In this document: one piece after another, positions 37,201 through 50,904 of the stretch
Layout: the number at the start of each line of letters is the position of its first letter
Numbering within the stretch: position 1 is the first letter of the stretch
Origin: Dimorphilus gyrociliatus
Lineage: Eukaryota; Annelida; Polychaeta; Dinophilidae
Length of the DNA: 64,000 nt
Assembly (NCBI GenBank): GCA_904063045.1
Contig: CAJFCJ010000004.1
Coordinates: forward strand, 2,287,713-2,351,712
Reading direction: 5' to 3'
The notes under the pieces: generated by a model
Seen by the model: the letters and a program-made list of their open reading frames with translations, nothing else
Databases searched by the model: none
Told to the model about the DNA's origin: nothing
Program-made: the position numbers and the translations under genes

Positions 37201-38688
37201 TTGATGAGATGTTTTTGGCTTTCATTAACAACATTTGTTTTTACAATATATTTCATTTTGAATTGAACAGAGAGTTTTGGATTTTAGCTTATTAATATTA
37301 TCTTTATTATAAGCAATAATTTCACCATACTCTGAATAAATAAATTTACAAATGCTATTTTTAGAGCGTCCAAATGTCCTTGAAATGTCTTTCTAGTCTA
37401 CACTGAAATTTTCTTGGAAATATCTCTAAAGAGAGAAGTTGAATAAGGAAATCCAAAAGAATTTTATAGAATTGAATAGCTATCGCTTATATGTTGTAAA
37501 AGTGTATAAAAGATAAAACGTTTATAGCAATTTATATAGTTGAAATGAAGGATATGTTAAGAAGAAGTTAAAATGTACTTTCATATAAAGTACTATAAAA
37601 TTTCTAAGACGAGCATCTAATGTATTTAGAAAAGAAAACTTTACGCGTTGGATATTAATTAGTTAAGATCTAAATTGAAATACTTTTGGCTTTAAAGACT
37701 ATTAAGTTTATTGTCTTTAATGAAAAATAACTTAGCTAATAGTTGTAGGTGTTTTTTTTGTCTAAAAATGGAATTTTTTTTCTATTTATTTTTCGAGTGA
37801 AAAACACTGTTAATAAGATAGAAAATAGGAAAAATCATGTTCGAAAGAGGACATTTTTCACTCACTAAAACATTCTATAATATTGATTTAAATACAGTAA
37901 ATGTAGAAAAAGTGTACTTGTACATTGTAACATTATACTGTATATAATGTATAATTAGTCAACAATATGGTCTTATTTTAGATTTTTCTATGATGCACTT
38001 GTATTTCTTTTATAACAAATTTAATATATTTTAATGAAAGATATTTGCAATTTTTTGAAGTTGACACAAACAGTGTATGTATATGTATTTTAATTTGATA
38101 ATTTGATATCTATTAATAAGAACTAGACACATTTTCAGCAACTAATTAGCAAAAGTATGAGAGACAGAATGTTTTGACTTACCTGTTTAATCTTTAATCG
38201 TATTAAGTAACTTTGTGTTACTTTTATTAAAAATATAATATATAGTATAGTAAATTAACATAATTCATTTTTAACTCGTGTTATTCTTTAATTTCTTCAT
38301 TCCTTTTCAAGCACCAAAGTCATCAACCTTTAGAGACTAATTTTCGTTATTCTTTTATGTTTGTTTTTTTATCAAATCATTCTTCATTCTCTATTCTATC
38401 GCTTATAGCTGTTATTATTTATGTTTACAGATTTAGTCGTTATGATTGGGGGAGATGTGGGAGAGGGAAAAAAAATACTGTTTTCTGCTGTTAAATATTA
38501 CTGCAGAACATAGAAATGATCTGTACTAGAGATGTTTTTCCATCATCTTCTTTCCATATTTCTCTTAAAGTAATAGTAAATAGTCGAACAAAAACTGTTG
38601 TTATTATTATATGCTGTACAGTTTATAGATATATATATATTTGTCTTTGATAATAACTAAACATACGCTTTTTTAAAAGACAAAACTA
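37201..38688. other. Intergenic
   Basis: AT-rich 3' flanks of the UGT cluster and the convergent pseudokinase gene. No exon seen. TATA/CAGTATA palindromic pieces occur near 37930. Confidence 0.5.
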
Positions 38689-41600
38689 CTACCCTTGGCT
38701 TAATCTTCGTAAACATTGTTGCAATAGATTGACAGTAAGATTATTTAAAAAATTTGCCCTTCTATTTGCTTCTAATTTACTTATTTCTCTCGTTGCCGTT
38801 AGAGCTAGTAAATGGGTTTTTTGTAAAACAATCCACTTTTCGGCGAATTCGTCCGTTTGAACTGCCATCTGATCTGTTGGTCCCCAGAGCATGACACAGA
38901 GTAAAATATGAGCCGTTCTATAGTCTTTTTCTTTGAGAGCATCTTTAAGGGCTTTCGGTCGGGCAGAAGATGGTATAAGACGCTCAAAAAGGTCTATAAT
39001 TTCTGAAGAATCTTTCGGATTATCTGAAGGTATGACTATGGCATATTTCTGACCAGATATTGCAGAAACAAGGATGTTTGCATAATCCAATCTCGGCTCT
39101 AAACCGAAACTCTTCAGGCAAATGGCCCCGGACAATACTTGTTCCATAAGCTTAGCACACTCCCTACCATACTCGGAAGGATCAACATCAATGTACAATG
39201 CATAAACGACATCTCTGATTGTTTGAACGTTTTCGCAGTTTAAAACTGATATATAGGTAGAAACATCTTTTTCTAATGGATTATCTAAAAATTCCAAAGG
39301 AAGCTGATCTTTAGGTAGGTTCGACTTGAAACTCTTTTCCGGATTTAAGACATGAGGATGCTTATTGTGACATGTTGTTAGTTGGGTCTTTGACACCTAT
39401 TTTCGCACGTTTTAAAATGTAGAAATATTCTAAATTAAGGAAAAAAAAAAGACAACTAACCATTAACACTACAGAATCATTTCCGAGTAAAGGTTTAGCT
39501 TTCATGAAAACTATATCATCCATAGTTAAAATAGCATTATCCTCAACGAAATAATCCGTATAAGATTCAGGAAAATGAGACTTTAACTTTCTAACAAACT
39601 CAATTTTGCATAAACTACGAATGGCTTTGCTCTGAATTTCAATAACGTCCGTCGAAAAATTAGTAGTTGCAACATTCACTTCTGGTACGCAATCTCTTAT
39701 AGAAAATGGCATGGATATGTAAGAAGATATGCCCGTTTTTGGAGGGGGACAATCTGGATTCATTTCTAAACAGCTCGAAGGTTCTAGATAGGCTGACGAG
39801 GGTCTCATATAGCAATTCGATTGATCAATATCTTCGTAAGGCAGTTGAAAGGAATTTAACTCTTCCCCAACAGTTTCGTAAACATCTTCGGATGGTGGTA
39901 GGAGAGGCGGAGCTTCTTGTACTGGAGGTGAAGGTAAGGCTCTATCGGCAAACTTTCTAGTCTTTGGAAAAGTGTCTAACAATTCTGTTACTCTATGCGA
40001 TCTCATTTCTGAAAAAGAATACAAATTGACTTAAAATAGTTGCGATAAAAAACATTTCTTCAACATTTCTTTTTATAAAACAACAGAAAAAAATAGAAAA
40101 TAGAAAAAAAAGACTAAAGCAATTAGTCAGTTCTTCTCACCAGTTTCTACTGCTGAAAAATTATGTAAGAACCAGGATTTTCGTTGATCTTTTTGGCTAT
40201 ATCCAACATTTTCACATGCATGGACTACAACGATAGGAAGAGAAAAAAAATGAAAGAGTAGAATAAGGGAAAGATGGGAGAAATTAACAGTTTCATATAC
40301 AAAATATAAACTTAAAATATTTCCTTTTAACTCACCAGAGCCTGCTAAATCTAAATCGAGTTTTACACCTTCGGTTACAGTTCTTCTAGAATTTCTTGGC
40401 TCTGTTCTAGATCGGGTATTCCTAACAACACTTTCAGCTTCCTTCCAATCGGTTATTTTTAGAGATGGACCTCTGTTTCTTTCTCTTTGTCTTGCTATCC
40501 TCGCTGCAGAACTTCTGGGTAAAGTTGCGTGAATAGACGATGAAATTACACCACTGTCAGGAGGCAATGGGGGCGGAGAACTAGGTCTTTTCAAATCACT
40601 AGACGATCTTCTTGTACCAGGTGGGGGTGGCGGTGGAGCCTCATTCATTCTCACTCTAGGTTTGGTCCCTCGTCCAACTGAAACTTCCGAGCGAGGTCTC
40701 GGTTTTCTTGGAGCTTGCATTAAAGGTGCATCGTCAGGGCTTTTAGGAGAAATGCTTGATCTAGGTGAAGGTTGCGGAGCTGTGTCGACTGTCAGTGCCA
40801 TAGTGGTTGTCTCTGGTACTATTGAAATAGATTTCTTTTTTGTCTGTCGGATACAAACAGTTGTTTAGAATTTGATAGAAAATATAAATACAGCGTTGAT
40901 TGTCAATAATTATTAAGAAAACACTAGAATATATCGGTGAAATCTGTCTACAAAATACACGAAATAATAGGTTTTTCGCTTCAATAATTATACCTCATCT
41001 TCCATGACAAGTCTAGCAACTACTTATACGGCTTTTATTATGTTACAAATAGGATGAAAGTACTTTAAAAAGAAAGGTAGCTGTAAGGAAAAACCTATTT
41101 GCTAAAACAAGATCATCCTCAAAGCTCCCACCTAAACCACATTTTTTATTACCTTTGGAGATTTCATAAGAGAGTCGGATGCTAATGGAACTTCTTCCAA
41201 TATTTGGTCCATCAAGGAAAGTTCCTCTTCTTTATAACTGTCGTCTAAAGTCGGTATGTCGGAAGAACTACTAGTGCTATTTACGGTGCTACTCCTACCC
41301 GAATCGGTTTCAGAAGGTTTCTTACACAAAATAATAGGTGAAGAGTTTGCTGATTTCGATGGCAAAAAATCGTCTTGTTTTAAAGTAAATTGAGCTTTTC
41401 TCAAAAGAGGAGAACTAGGCTTTGTCATTATAACGTCAGACTTCTCTGGAATTTTCTTCTCAATTTCTTCACCTTTGTCGCTTCCTCTCCTAAAAAGTCT
41501 TTTAAAAAAAGAATTTCCTCCACTCTGTTTCTTTTGTCTAGAATCAGGTGAAGAGCTTCTATCGGAGAATCTCTCATCGAATGTCTTCCAGACACGAACT

Positions 41601-42594
41601 TCTTCAGCTATTGCTTTCTTCTTGGCTTCAAAATGGGCTTTCTTGTTTAGTTCGAATGAACTTTCGCCTGTATCAACATCTTCGTATAAATGATAATTGT
41701 CTGCTGGATCTTCTTCTTTAGGTGCCGCATTCTGAATAGGTATTGGACATCCAGAGAGTCCTCTCCTATCAATATCGTACTTATGATAATAGTGAGGTGA
41801 AGGAGCGCCAACACTATCCCTTGGAACGTCTTCTGCTAACACTCGAGGCGGTGGACTTTTCCTACCACTTGACACTTTACGAAACCTATTTTTGAAGAAG
41901 AATTCGACATTTTGATAATAAGAAAATTTAATACAGAAAATTTGTCATTTTCCGTATTTTCGTCAATAAATTCACCTGCTCGGCTTATACATTTCCTCCA
42001 CTTCGTCTTCCGGAGGCAGAGAGCCCTGGGGTAGGGTAGTTGAGTTTCTCCTAGTATTTTTTACAGTTTCTATTGCAAGTTGATCATCTGAAGAGATGGC
42101 TGCCCTTAAATCATCAGATGTATCTTCGTCTTCTGGAATTCCCTCTATCCCAATATTTTCTGTAGAGCCTACACCACCATCTGTACTTATAACAACAGCA
42201 TCTTCTGCGAATCCAACGTGTCTAAAAGAAAAAACAAGAAAGAGGATATAAACAAACGCATGTTAAAACTAATTAATATTTTACGAATTAACTATTTAAT
42301 ACAAAGTTAATGCCCTCCTTGGGGTAATACTCACTTTCCCTCGATGCTAGCCGAACTTCTTAAAGTGGGCCTAAAGCTAGAAGTTGCCGCATGATCAACG
42401 GTTGCTGCTCTTTGAAAAATTTGTCTTTTATTCCTTCTTTCATCTTCTGTACAGAATGATGACAATTGCGACGTTCGAACAGGTGAGTCAGAATCATGGA
42501 CAGACTGGGTTCTTTTACAATTCGCGCATAAATCCTTTTTAAAAGCATGCGGTGTAAAATCGTCACAAGGGGATCCTGCCGCATCATCCGCCAT
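38689..42594 (-). CDS. PEAK/Pragmin-family pseudokinase scaffold
   Basis: Seven exons (42594-42335, 42221-41976, 41885-41153, 40843-40336, 40224-40141, 40008-39461, 39396-38689) close on one frame of about 1028 residues. The N-terminus (FTPHAFKKDLCANCKRTQSVH) resembles the short Cys motif that opens vertebrate PEAK1. The long middle is low-complexity, Ser/Pro-rich, with Tyr motifs (NYHLYEDV, EDVYETV, LPYEDI) that could be phosphosites for SH2 partners and Pro-rich SH3 ligands. Residues about 735-1028 read as the degenerate kinase fold with its flanking helices: SLCKIEFVRKLKSHFPESY as the front helix, RLDYANILV in the place of the catalytic loop, and AHILLCVMLWGP near the end, close to the CxLWGP of PEAK1. 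No HRD or DFG is present, so catalysis is unlikely. Expected role, from family knowledge: scaffold at the cytoskeleton and focal adhesions. Confidence 0.8.
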
Positions 42595-43887
42595 TTTTCT
42601 GAAAAAACAGTAGAAGAGAAATCGTTAATCAGGAGTATAATTTTATTTTTACAGATACTTAATTAGAAATGAACCCATAAGATAACTTTTAAGGTAATCC
42701 ATACTGAAACCGTTTAAGTAAGCTACTGATTTGACTAGATTACCATTCTTTTAGGCCAAATTTTAATATTTATTATAAAATTGATGAATTGCATACTATT
42801 AATAGCAAAATATCATACGATTATATCCGTTTCAATAGATTATCAATCTCTTTTTTAACATAAGCTATAATACCCAGTTTATTCTGCCTATTCACCTTTC
42901 GTAGAAAGTTTTTTTTAATGGATAACTAATTTATATCGGAAAAGATTTTATAAAGGAATCCTTTTTACTGCAATTTCATTAATGAAATTTCATTTTCACA
43001 TTAAAATTTGAGGAATCAGTTGGAAGTAAGTTTTTAAGAGTGTGGGTGGTACAATAAAAAAAACAGGGTAAATTAAATTTTCCCAGAGAACAACTGGCTT
43101 CTTTCTCCAAATGAAGCCGTAACTATGAGTAAAGAGAGCATCGATTGTAGGTAGTACAAGCAAAAACCCCAAAGAAAGAGCTCAATTTTGTAAAGGAATC
43201 GCTGAAAGAAAATTTTACCTAGAGACTGCTGGTAAGTTACGCACTGAGTATAAAAATAGAAGCAAACCCAAGTGCGAAACCCACAATTTATAATGGATGG
43301 CGCATGTAATACAAGTAATATTTGAAATTGAAGATTTCGGGGCCATAGGGAAAAAAAACACTAGTATTGTTTGAAGAGAGAAATACCAAATAGCACGAAA
43401 GTCAAATATAATAGATAACTTTTTAGGTAAACTTTTAGAATTTTACGACCAGAGTCAAATAAAAAAAAAGGTTCTCCTCTAAAATTCTTTGTAGAAACAA
43501 AAACTAATTCCTATATCTTGAAGCTTATTAGAAGAAAGGCTCCGAATTAGTAATATAATTTACGACGCCTCGACTTCTCTTAGCATCAGTTAGACTTTCG
43601 ACATTATCTCCTTATTAAATAAGACATGAGCCATCTGTGTAAAGAACTTTAGTTTTTCTCTTAAAAAATTTATATATAAATTTACCTAAATGTTGTATAC
43701 ATTGTATAGTTAATCTCTCTTAAAGTAAAAAAAAACGCATAGGAAAGGTCATATTGATGTTTTATGTTTATGGAGGAATTTTTTAAGTTGAGAGATGAAA
43801 AAAATACTATTTCATTTATTGACATTTGTTGCTAACTCTTATAAATTAATCAATCAATCAACAAAAATATTTTATATTCTCTCTGTC

Positions 43888-43917
43888 TATATACAGTATA
43901 TACTAATACTGTATATA
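43888..43917. repeat. TATACAGTAT hairpin
   Basis: Exact 12-nt arms (TATATACAGTAT and ATACTGTATATA) flank a 6-nt spacer. Same family as the palindrome at 1054-1080. Confidence 0.7.
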
Positions 43918-44814
43918 TATATTCAACATGTTAGAGGAAACAATTCCCATCCATCCCTTTTTGTAATAGTTTTGATAGCATAGATGTGATTACAGTAATA
44001 AAGGCTGTAAGCTTTGCCTTTTCAACAGTGCGGTTTATTTAATAGAAACATCAGTTTTCATAAAGAATCATACACTCAATAAGATAATTAGATGAAAAGT
44101 TTTTATTGATAAGGGTTAAAAGTTATCTTTGTTTACACTGACCTGATGAATATCGTACGTTGATGTGGAAATACAAGATTGGATGAAAAAAATCGAAAGA
44201 GAAAAGCTGAGAGAAAACAGAGAGAAGCCGCAGAGATTAAGGCAAAGGATTAGTAGAATATGACATTTGTGATTCTCTTTTTTTCAATTCTCTTCTAATG
44301 ATTACGAATAAAAAAGATAAAGATAAAAGAAGAATTACTAATTCTCTTACACTAAAAACGCTAAAGTGGAAAAACATCAAAGTAAATATAGCATATCGGT
44401 TCTGTACCTATTTACTGTTAATCTAAAGCGAGGTAGACATTGATCAAGTATCTCGCTAGCAGAATTCAAACAGTCAAAAAAAAAAGAACGATATATAGCT
44501 ATTCATGAAATATATTCCACAACAGAACTTCTTTATAATTTAATAAGAAAATTGAAATCAAAGGAAAAAGAAGTTTATTGATAAAGAAATTAAGGAAAAG
44601 TATTTCTTGGGCAACAGGCACGTGATAGTTTACAGATGCGTATTAAGTAAGGATTAGTGATGGGCGTTACCTCAGGCTTGATAGGATGAAATTTCTCTTA
44701 GGAGAAAAGAGTGATCAGCTATTTCCTGTCTACTTCTCTCTTTGTTTTACTTGATGAACGCTCTTCTCCTGGTTCTCAATATTCATTTAAAGAAATATTC
44801 AACAAATCGACTAT

Positions 44815-44833
44815 CAACGCCATCTGGCGATGG
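44815..44833 (-). promoter_or_regulatory. Candidate CTCF-like site
   Basis: The minus strand reads CCATCGCCAGATGGCGTTG, matching the CCAGATGGCG form of the CTCF core. It lies between two divergent genes. Confidence 0.35.
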
Positions 44834-47800
44834 GACAAATGGCTAGAAATAATTTGATGCTAACTAATATATGCTCAATGCGATTCACCACAGGCTGTTA
44901 AATTAATAGCAAAGTTGTCTAATTTTCTAATAGTCGAAACCAATAAGCAAGAATTTATGCTAATCAACAACAGAATAAAAAACCTAGGAGGAAAAAATCC
45001 GTATTAAAGGACATTAACCGCGTAATAAGCTTTGGAATTCATTAAGTACAAGGGAATACGGTAGACGAATGCTATTGGTGACAAGGGAAAAATGAATATT
45101 TTGCAGTACAGAGAGGTTTATATATATGAACCTAATATTCTACATAGGCTTAACATTGTTTTACATCAATTAAAATAACAAACTACTACACAAAGCTACA
45201 AGATATCACACCTTATTCATATAACTTATTAATAATTCAAGAGTTTGTGAACCTTCTTTTGTATACATGTAAGAATTTTTAGCTGACAGTGTCGAAAATC
45301 AATTCATCCTCTTAGGAATTTAGTTAACACGTATATAATTCATTGATTGCCACGTCTCCTTTAACCAACCAAAGTTTGCTGTAATTGATTTTTTGACTTG
45401 AAAATATTCTTTTCTAAACATCCAAAAATACTTTAAATTGAAGGTTTCTCTCTTTCTCTCTTTTTTTCTCCCTCTTTCTATCTCTTTCTTCATTATAACT
45501 GTATCTTTTATATTTCAATAGGAGCGTTTGGATGGCAAGATATCGATTTTTTTCGCTGCCCTGCTTATTATGGATAATTTGTATTCCTAAATGGAAACGT
45601 ACCGACCAACTTCCATGTTGCACGGAGAATTACTAATAGATGGATATTCTCCTTTAACTATATACTTTGCGTTTCTCTAAAAAGATTACAAATTAAGTGA
45701 ACCATACGTATAGTTCTGTTTGTTTATAAAGTAAACATCGGTAAATAGGCTCCATTCCTGGTTACAATTTACTATTGTATAATTATGGATGAGTACTTAA
45801 CGCCGTATGGAAGAATTATAAGTTGAGCTTTCTTTATAAGAGAGAGAAAAAAAAGCCAGAAATATAAAATGTCCACTGGTCAATCACAGCACATGATTAG
45901 AAGTCGTAAAAGTTTAGCTGATTCTTCGACGGTCTTTTTTAATTAAATTACACAGACGAAACCAGTTTTTAATTAGTAAACTGCAAACTGTACCAGTTTT
46001 TCATTTTTTCCGAAATGAAAAATGTGGGAAATATGATTGATTGGGAATTTGTCACCTAGATAATAACAGATCATTTATCTATCTTCATATGATAAATGTC
46101 TATTTTCTCTTACTATACTTGCTATTATAAAAAAATTTTTGTATACAATAACAGTGACAAATCGTAAAAAAGGAGAAAATATAAAAAAGAGTGCTATTTA
46201 TAGATTTGGCGACTTAAGCATGTATTCTTTTATATATAAAAATGAGAGAGAGTGTTAAAAAAGAACTTCTAAAATGAAAAGGAAAATGGATTTTCAACAA
46301 TAATCAGAAATATAGGCGAACATGTTGATCCTTTCATACAATGAGGGGATCAATGCAGTTTTAAAAACTCGTCGAATGGAAATGAAATTAGTTGCTAGAA
46401 AGTCTTGAAAAAATATTTATTCTTCTGCAAAATTTTCCACAAATGTTTGCTTGGAAAATAGTTTTAAAAATAAATTATATAGGAAAAAAGTCAATAAATT
46501 TTTCATTTTCATTCAAAGTAAGATATAAGAGCTACTCAACTTCGTAAATGACCGCTTCCAATTGACAATCGATAATTAGGAGGGTAGGAGGGAAAAGGGA
46601 ATAATCTATAATGACTCTTATTTTACATAATATTTCTCTTTCATCTTCACTAATATTAACGAATGAAAGGGAAGGAATGCAAAGTTAGAGCAGGGTTAAA
46701 CAAGGAAAGAAAGAGAGAAAAAAAGAGTTTGAGTTGAGGAAACGTGATCTCCGATAGTTAATCTCTAAATTCTTTTCGTTGTATTCATTTTGTCAGTTAA
46801 ACTTTCATTAATAAATAAAGAAATTCAATACATTTCAACAATAAATAGGCCTTTAGCTTTCTTCTTTTAAAATTAAAACCTTTCCTCTTAATAAAAAACT
46901 ACATGCAAGTATATACAAGATAGGGAATCTCTCTTTATGAAAAAGGACAAGAACAGAGTAAATCAAATTGGAATTTACTATCTTCATCAATAAATTAGTC
47001 TGTTTGGCGTTTTGTCAACAAAATAACACCTACGCCTCAAGTTAGAACGCTTTATTACAATTTGTAACATGAATAAGCTAATTGAACTACATTGTATGTT
47101 AATATCCTTAATAAAGACAACTATTTACATACAAATACAAATATAAATACTACATATATGTGCTTGTAATTAAATTTAAGATAGCCGTACTTGGTAAAGA
47201 AACTGCAATTAACCTCTCCATACACTTTTGTAAACTTTATATATAGAAAGTAGTTGGTTTAGTAGTTTAAATAAACAAGACACCAGACGCTTTCCAGATA
47301 TCAATTTTGTAAATTTGATCCCATAGTCTGGATCAAGTCATTCTTTTATTTCCTCTATTAATTAAGACAATATAATATTCAGGTGGAAAAGAGCTTAGGC
47401 TGAGGAGGCTAAGTCTCTTTCTTAGAGGGGGTTGGGAAGAAAAAGCATCAAAAAAGCACTGGTAAAGGGAAATTAACTTCTCAAAAAGCAAGCTACATTT
47501 TAGCTAATAGGTCGGAGCCTCTGGCCCTTTTGAAATATATAAAGAATGGGGCTATTGTAACTTTTTTTACAATGCTCCTCCCTAGCATTTAACCAGTACA
47601 ATCTGTTCTTTCAGCTTTAGCTCTCTAACCCGAAACAATCAGCTTTATTAGTATTAATTAAAGTGTAATATTAACCATAAATATATATATTTCCCTGACT
47701 AATATACGCAATTTACCGAATAATATTTCACTATATGTACGGGCCTCTACTTCCACTTTTCCGTAATCAATTAACCGATAACGAGTAAATTTGTTTATAT

Positions 47801-48899
47801 TTGTAGTTTCGTATAAAAAAAGAGGGTAGCGTTTCAGACGCCTTTTCGTATACCGGAACGAGAGCGATATTTAGAGAAAAGAAGGGTGAGAAGATAAGGG
47901 GTTAATGCTAAGGAATGATCGTAAAATCAGCATTTAAACACAAATAAAATGCACTAATAGTAGAATTTCACGAAAGTAATAATAAATCATTTATTAAATA
48001 AGCAAAAGAATGGGATAGTATAGCAAAAAAAGTGATATTTTCTACCGTTCTCCTTCACTATCATAAAATGACGCTTGGTGTTTTTTTTTCTATTTCGATT
48101 ATTACTAAGTAACAATACTGAATATTTTATATATATTTTATTTATATTTTAATAAACTATTTGAACTTGTTGTATACTAAAAAATATATAGAAATCAATA
48201 ATTAGAGAGGGTTTTTTCTAGTATTTTTTTATAGTACTCTCCCATAGGGCTACATCTTGTGACATCCTTTGTTTTAAAGACCACCTCTTTTTTTTCAATA
48301 TTATATTGATTATGGTACGAAAAAGATAAAATAGTATACACGGATGATGAGCATGCACTTGGAATATTCCTTTATGTTTAGCTATTAAAGTATAATTAAT
48401 GAAATTAAAACGTTAATCATCATTTGAAAAGGCGGCACAATATACTCTCCGTAACATGTACAAATGTCTACAGGTAGGCATAAATATATGTATACATAGG
48501 CTTATTAGTACTCTAACACATATATGTACACCTATATTTATACATATGTACAAATGTATACATACTTCTACAGAAGAAACAACCGAAAAAAAACCGTCAT
48601 AAACACTGATAGTTTGTGGTTACTCACTTTTTTTTTAATAGAAATTTTAAGGCGGATTCTTTTATTTCCTTCTAAGTCGAACCTAAATTTTTCATTCGGT
48701 CTATGGCTTTAATTGATTTCTTTCATATAATCCTTTGAAAACTGAAATTTACAGTGCAAACTTTGCAGTTAGACTGCAATCAGAAAAACAGCGCATGCGC
48801 ACAAAAATTTTACAATGCCATCTATCGGTTATCGAGAATAAAAAAACTCGTTGATTTTCATTACAGACATTTGCAGTAGCTGGTGTGCACTGCAAAAAA

Positions 48900-48978
48900 A
48901 TCGATGACTGCATAATTTATTCGAGGGAAAGTAACGTGTTGTACGTTAGAAAACGAGACGTTATTTTTATTCAAGATG
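48900..48978 (+). promoter_or_regulatory. Probable first exon / transcript start of the RUN gene
   Basis: The base composition changes here to less AT-rich, and the stretch ends TTCAAGATG|GTGAGC, a good 5' splice site placed exactly after an ATG at 48976-48978. Joined to the next exon at 50893 (CATTTCAG|AGTCGAAAA) in phase 0, this ATG would add five residues (MSRKK) before the Met used in the CDS entry. AAGATGG is also a YY1-type box common at animal transcript starts, so it may be regulatory rather than a start codon. Confidence 0.4.
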
Positions 48979-49846
48979 GTGAGCTTCGGTGTTACATAAA
49001 TTTTAGAAGAAGAGTTTTTTGCCATTGAATATATCGATTTTGGAGTAAAATTTAAACAGGTGTGTATAAACTATATCATGTTTGATATTTATGGACGTTG
49101 ATTACGCAGAAAAATACAATTTACAAACGTTGACATAGGCCAAATATGGCTTATAAGCTCGCTTTCATATACATTATATTGTGATGATGACAGTAGTCCT
49201 TTATTGTCTTCTGTTAAAATCAGTCTAACTTGACAAACAGTTCTACGTAAAATATGCCATTTAGCTCGGTTAATTTTTGTATATAACAATAATCGTCAAT
49301 TTAATAATTAGGTCAAAATCTTAGTCATCTGCAAGCAATGCACTTATGGTAGCTTAGTGAAAAGGGGCTTTACTATATTTACCTGAAAAGTTGCGAAATT
49401 GTGAATGATAAAAGTAGATATACAAACAAACAATTACAACTATTCAAGGGAAATATTTCTCTCTTTTTATTAATGTAATATTGTTTTAAATAGGAAAAAT
49501 ACTTAATAACACTTTTATCATCTTAGAACGCGGTTTAAGATTACCAAGTTTTATTTAAGGCTTATTAATAAATTTGTTGATTTACCGTAATGTTACAGTA
49601 TTTCAAAGATCTCTTGCTGTTTATCTTAGATATTCACCTACATTGGATCCCTCCCTATCTCTCTCTCTCGCCCCCAACTCCGCTCTATCTTTGATAGAGG
49701 AATTATCTTAATGGTCATTCTTTGCCATTTTTGCATAATGTTTAAGTAATTTTCCTCATTCCTCTACTATCCATCGTGAATAAATGCGTTTGTCAATATG
49801 CATTTATATCGTTTTACACACAGAGTAAATGCATGAAAGACATCCT

Positions 49847-49880
49847 ATATACAGTACTATGTATATAGTATATACAGTAT
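49847..49880. repeat. TATACAGTA palindromic cluster
   Basis: Overlapping TATATACAGTA / TATACAGTATAC copies in the presumed first intron of the RUN gene. A similar pair of inverted copies lies at 51029-51060. Confidence 0.5.
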
Positions 49881-50490
49881 ACATTTATAAATACGATTTA
49901 AATATTATATGTATTCTTTACATGCAATGTAGAAGTTAAAAATATCGTCTTCCTGTTCAAAGGAATCCGTAAATATCCTATTCCACTAGATAACCTTTCA
50001 CCAACCCTTTCAACCATTTTCTAATTGTTTTATTTCAAGAGTATCATCCATTTTTAAAATGTCATTTGGGAATTATTAAAAAGATCTCTCTCGCTCTCTT
50101 TAATGGGCTCTTTTTTTATACAAACCCTGAATTATATTGTCAATATTAATTAGTGAATAAATCATCTACCACCCCTCATTCTTCGTTCCCCCTCCCCACC
50201 TTCCTTCTTTCTATTCTATTTCAGTTTATAAACACACTGCATATACAATAAAACTATCTGCTTTAGAAGGAGAAATATTATTCTTAGACCCATTTCTAAT
50301 ATTCTCCACTACCTTATCAATGTCATCATTATCCCATTACAGTTATTATATTTGTTAGCTTGTCGACGCTTCATCACTTTTGACAAAGAAAGCATTTGAA
50401 TTGAACTAATTATAGCATTCGCTACAGGCTCTAACTCTCTTGAATGATTATGGAATCTAAAATATTTTCTAGATAAAAGATCTCTCACCT

Positions 50491-50561
50491 CTTCTTCTCT
50501 CTCTCTCTCTCTCTCTCCCCCCTCTCTCTCCTTCACTCACTCACCCACTCACTCACTCACT
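50491..50561. repeat. (CT)n and (ACTC)n microsatellite
   Basis: A CT-rich dinucleotide tract to about 50531 is followed by ACTC tetranucleotide copies to about 50561. It is intronic to the RUN gene if the 48.9-kb first exon is right. Confidence 0.85.
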
Positions 50562-50904
50562 AGCTCTTTCTCTTCCCCTCAGCTAAATAGGCCTCTAATT
50601 CAACAAGTATTTTTTTTCACAGCAATACCTTTGTTCCTAAAAATAAATTGTTAACAAAATGACCAAACTCTCGAAATATTTTTAATTTTTTTGTTCAGTA
50701 TATATAGTAGGTCTCGTACAAGTTATTTGTATATTTTTCCTTTATGTTTCTCCGTAAATTGCTTCCATATCGCAAAGGGGTTATTTTAATAAAAAAAGCT
50801 GAAAATGTGCAAAAAAGATGTTGAATATTTCGGCTGAAGAGAGAACAACTTGAGATAAAACTTACTAATTCCTTTTAACGCTTTCATTTCAGAGTCGAAA
50901 AAAA

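Larger units (their letters stand above)
42595..48899. other. Large gene-poor stretch
   Basis: About 6.3 kb with no supported exon. It should contain the promoter of the minus-strand pseudokinase gene and distal sequence of the RUN gene. Contents seen: a TATACAGTAT hairpin at 43888-43917, a CTCF-like box at 44815-44833, C/T-rich low complexity near 45445-45490, and many TATA strings. The short frames here lack coding character. Confidence 0.5.

Noticed and set aside
47400-47600. Stretch that at first suggested a small nuclear RNA (GGCCCTTTTG, purine-rich hairpin)
   Set aside because: It does not match conserved U1, U2, U4, U5 or U6 segments, and there is no clear promoter element.
49089-49289. 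66-codon minus-strand frame in the presumed first intron of the RUN gene
   Set aside because: No supporting splice sites or family; chance frame in a slightly less AT-rich region.
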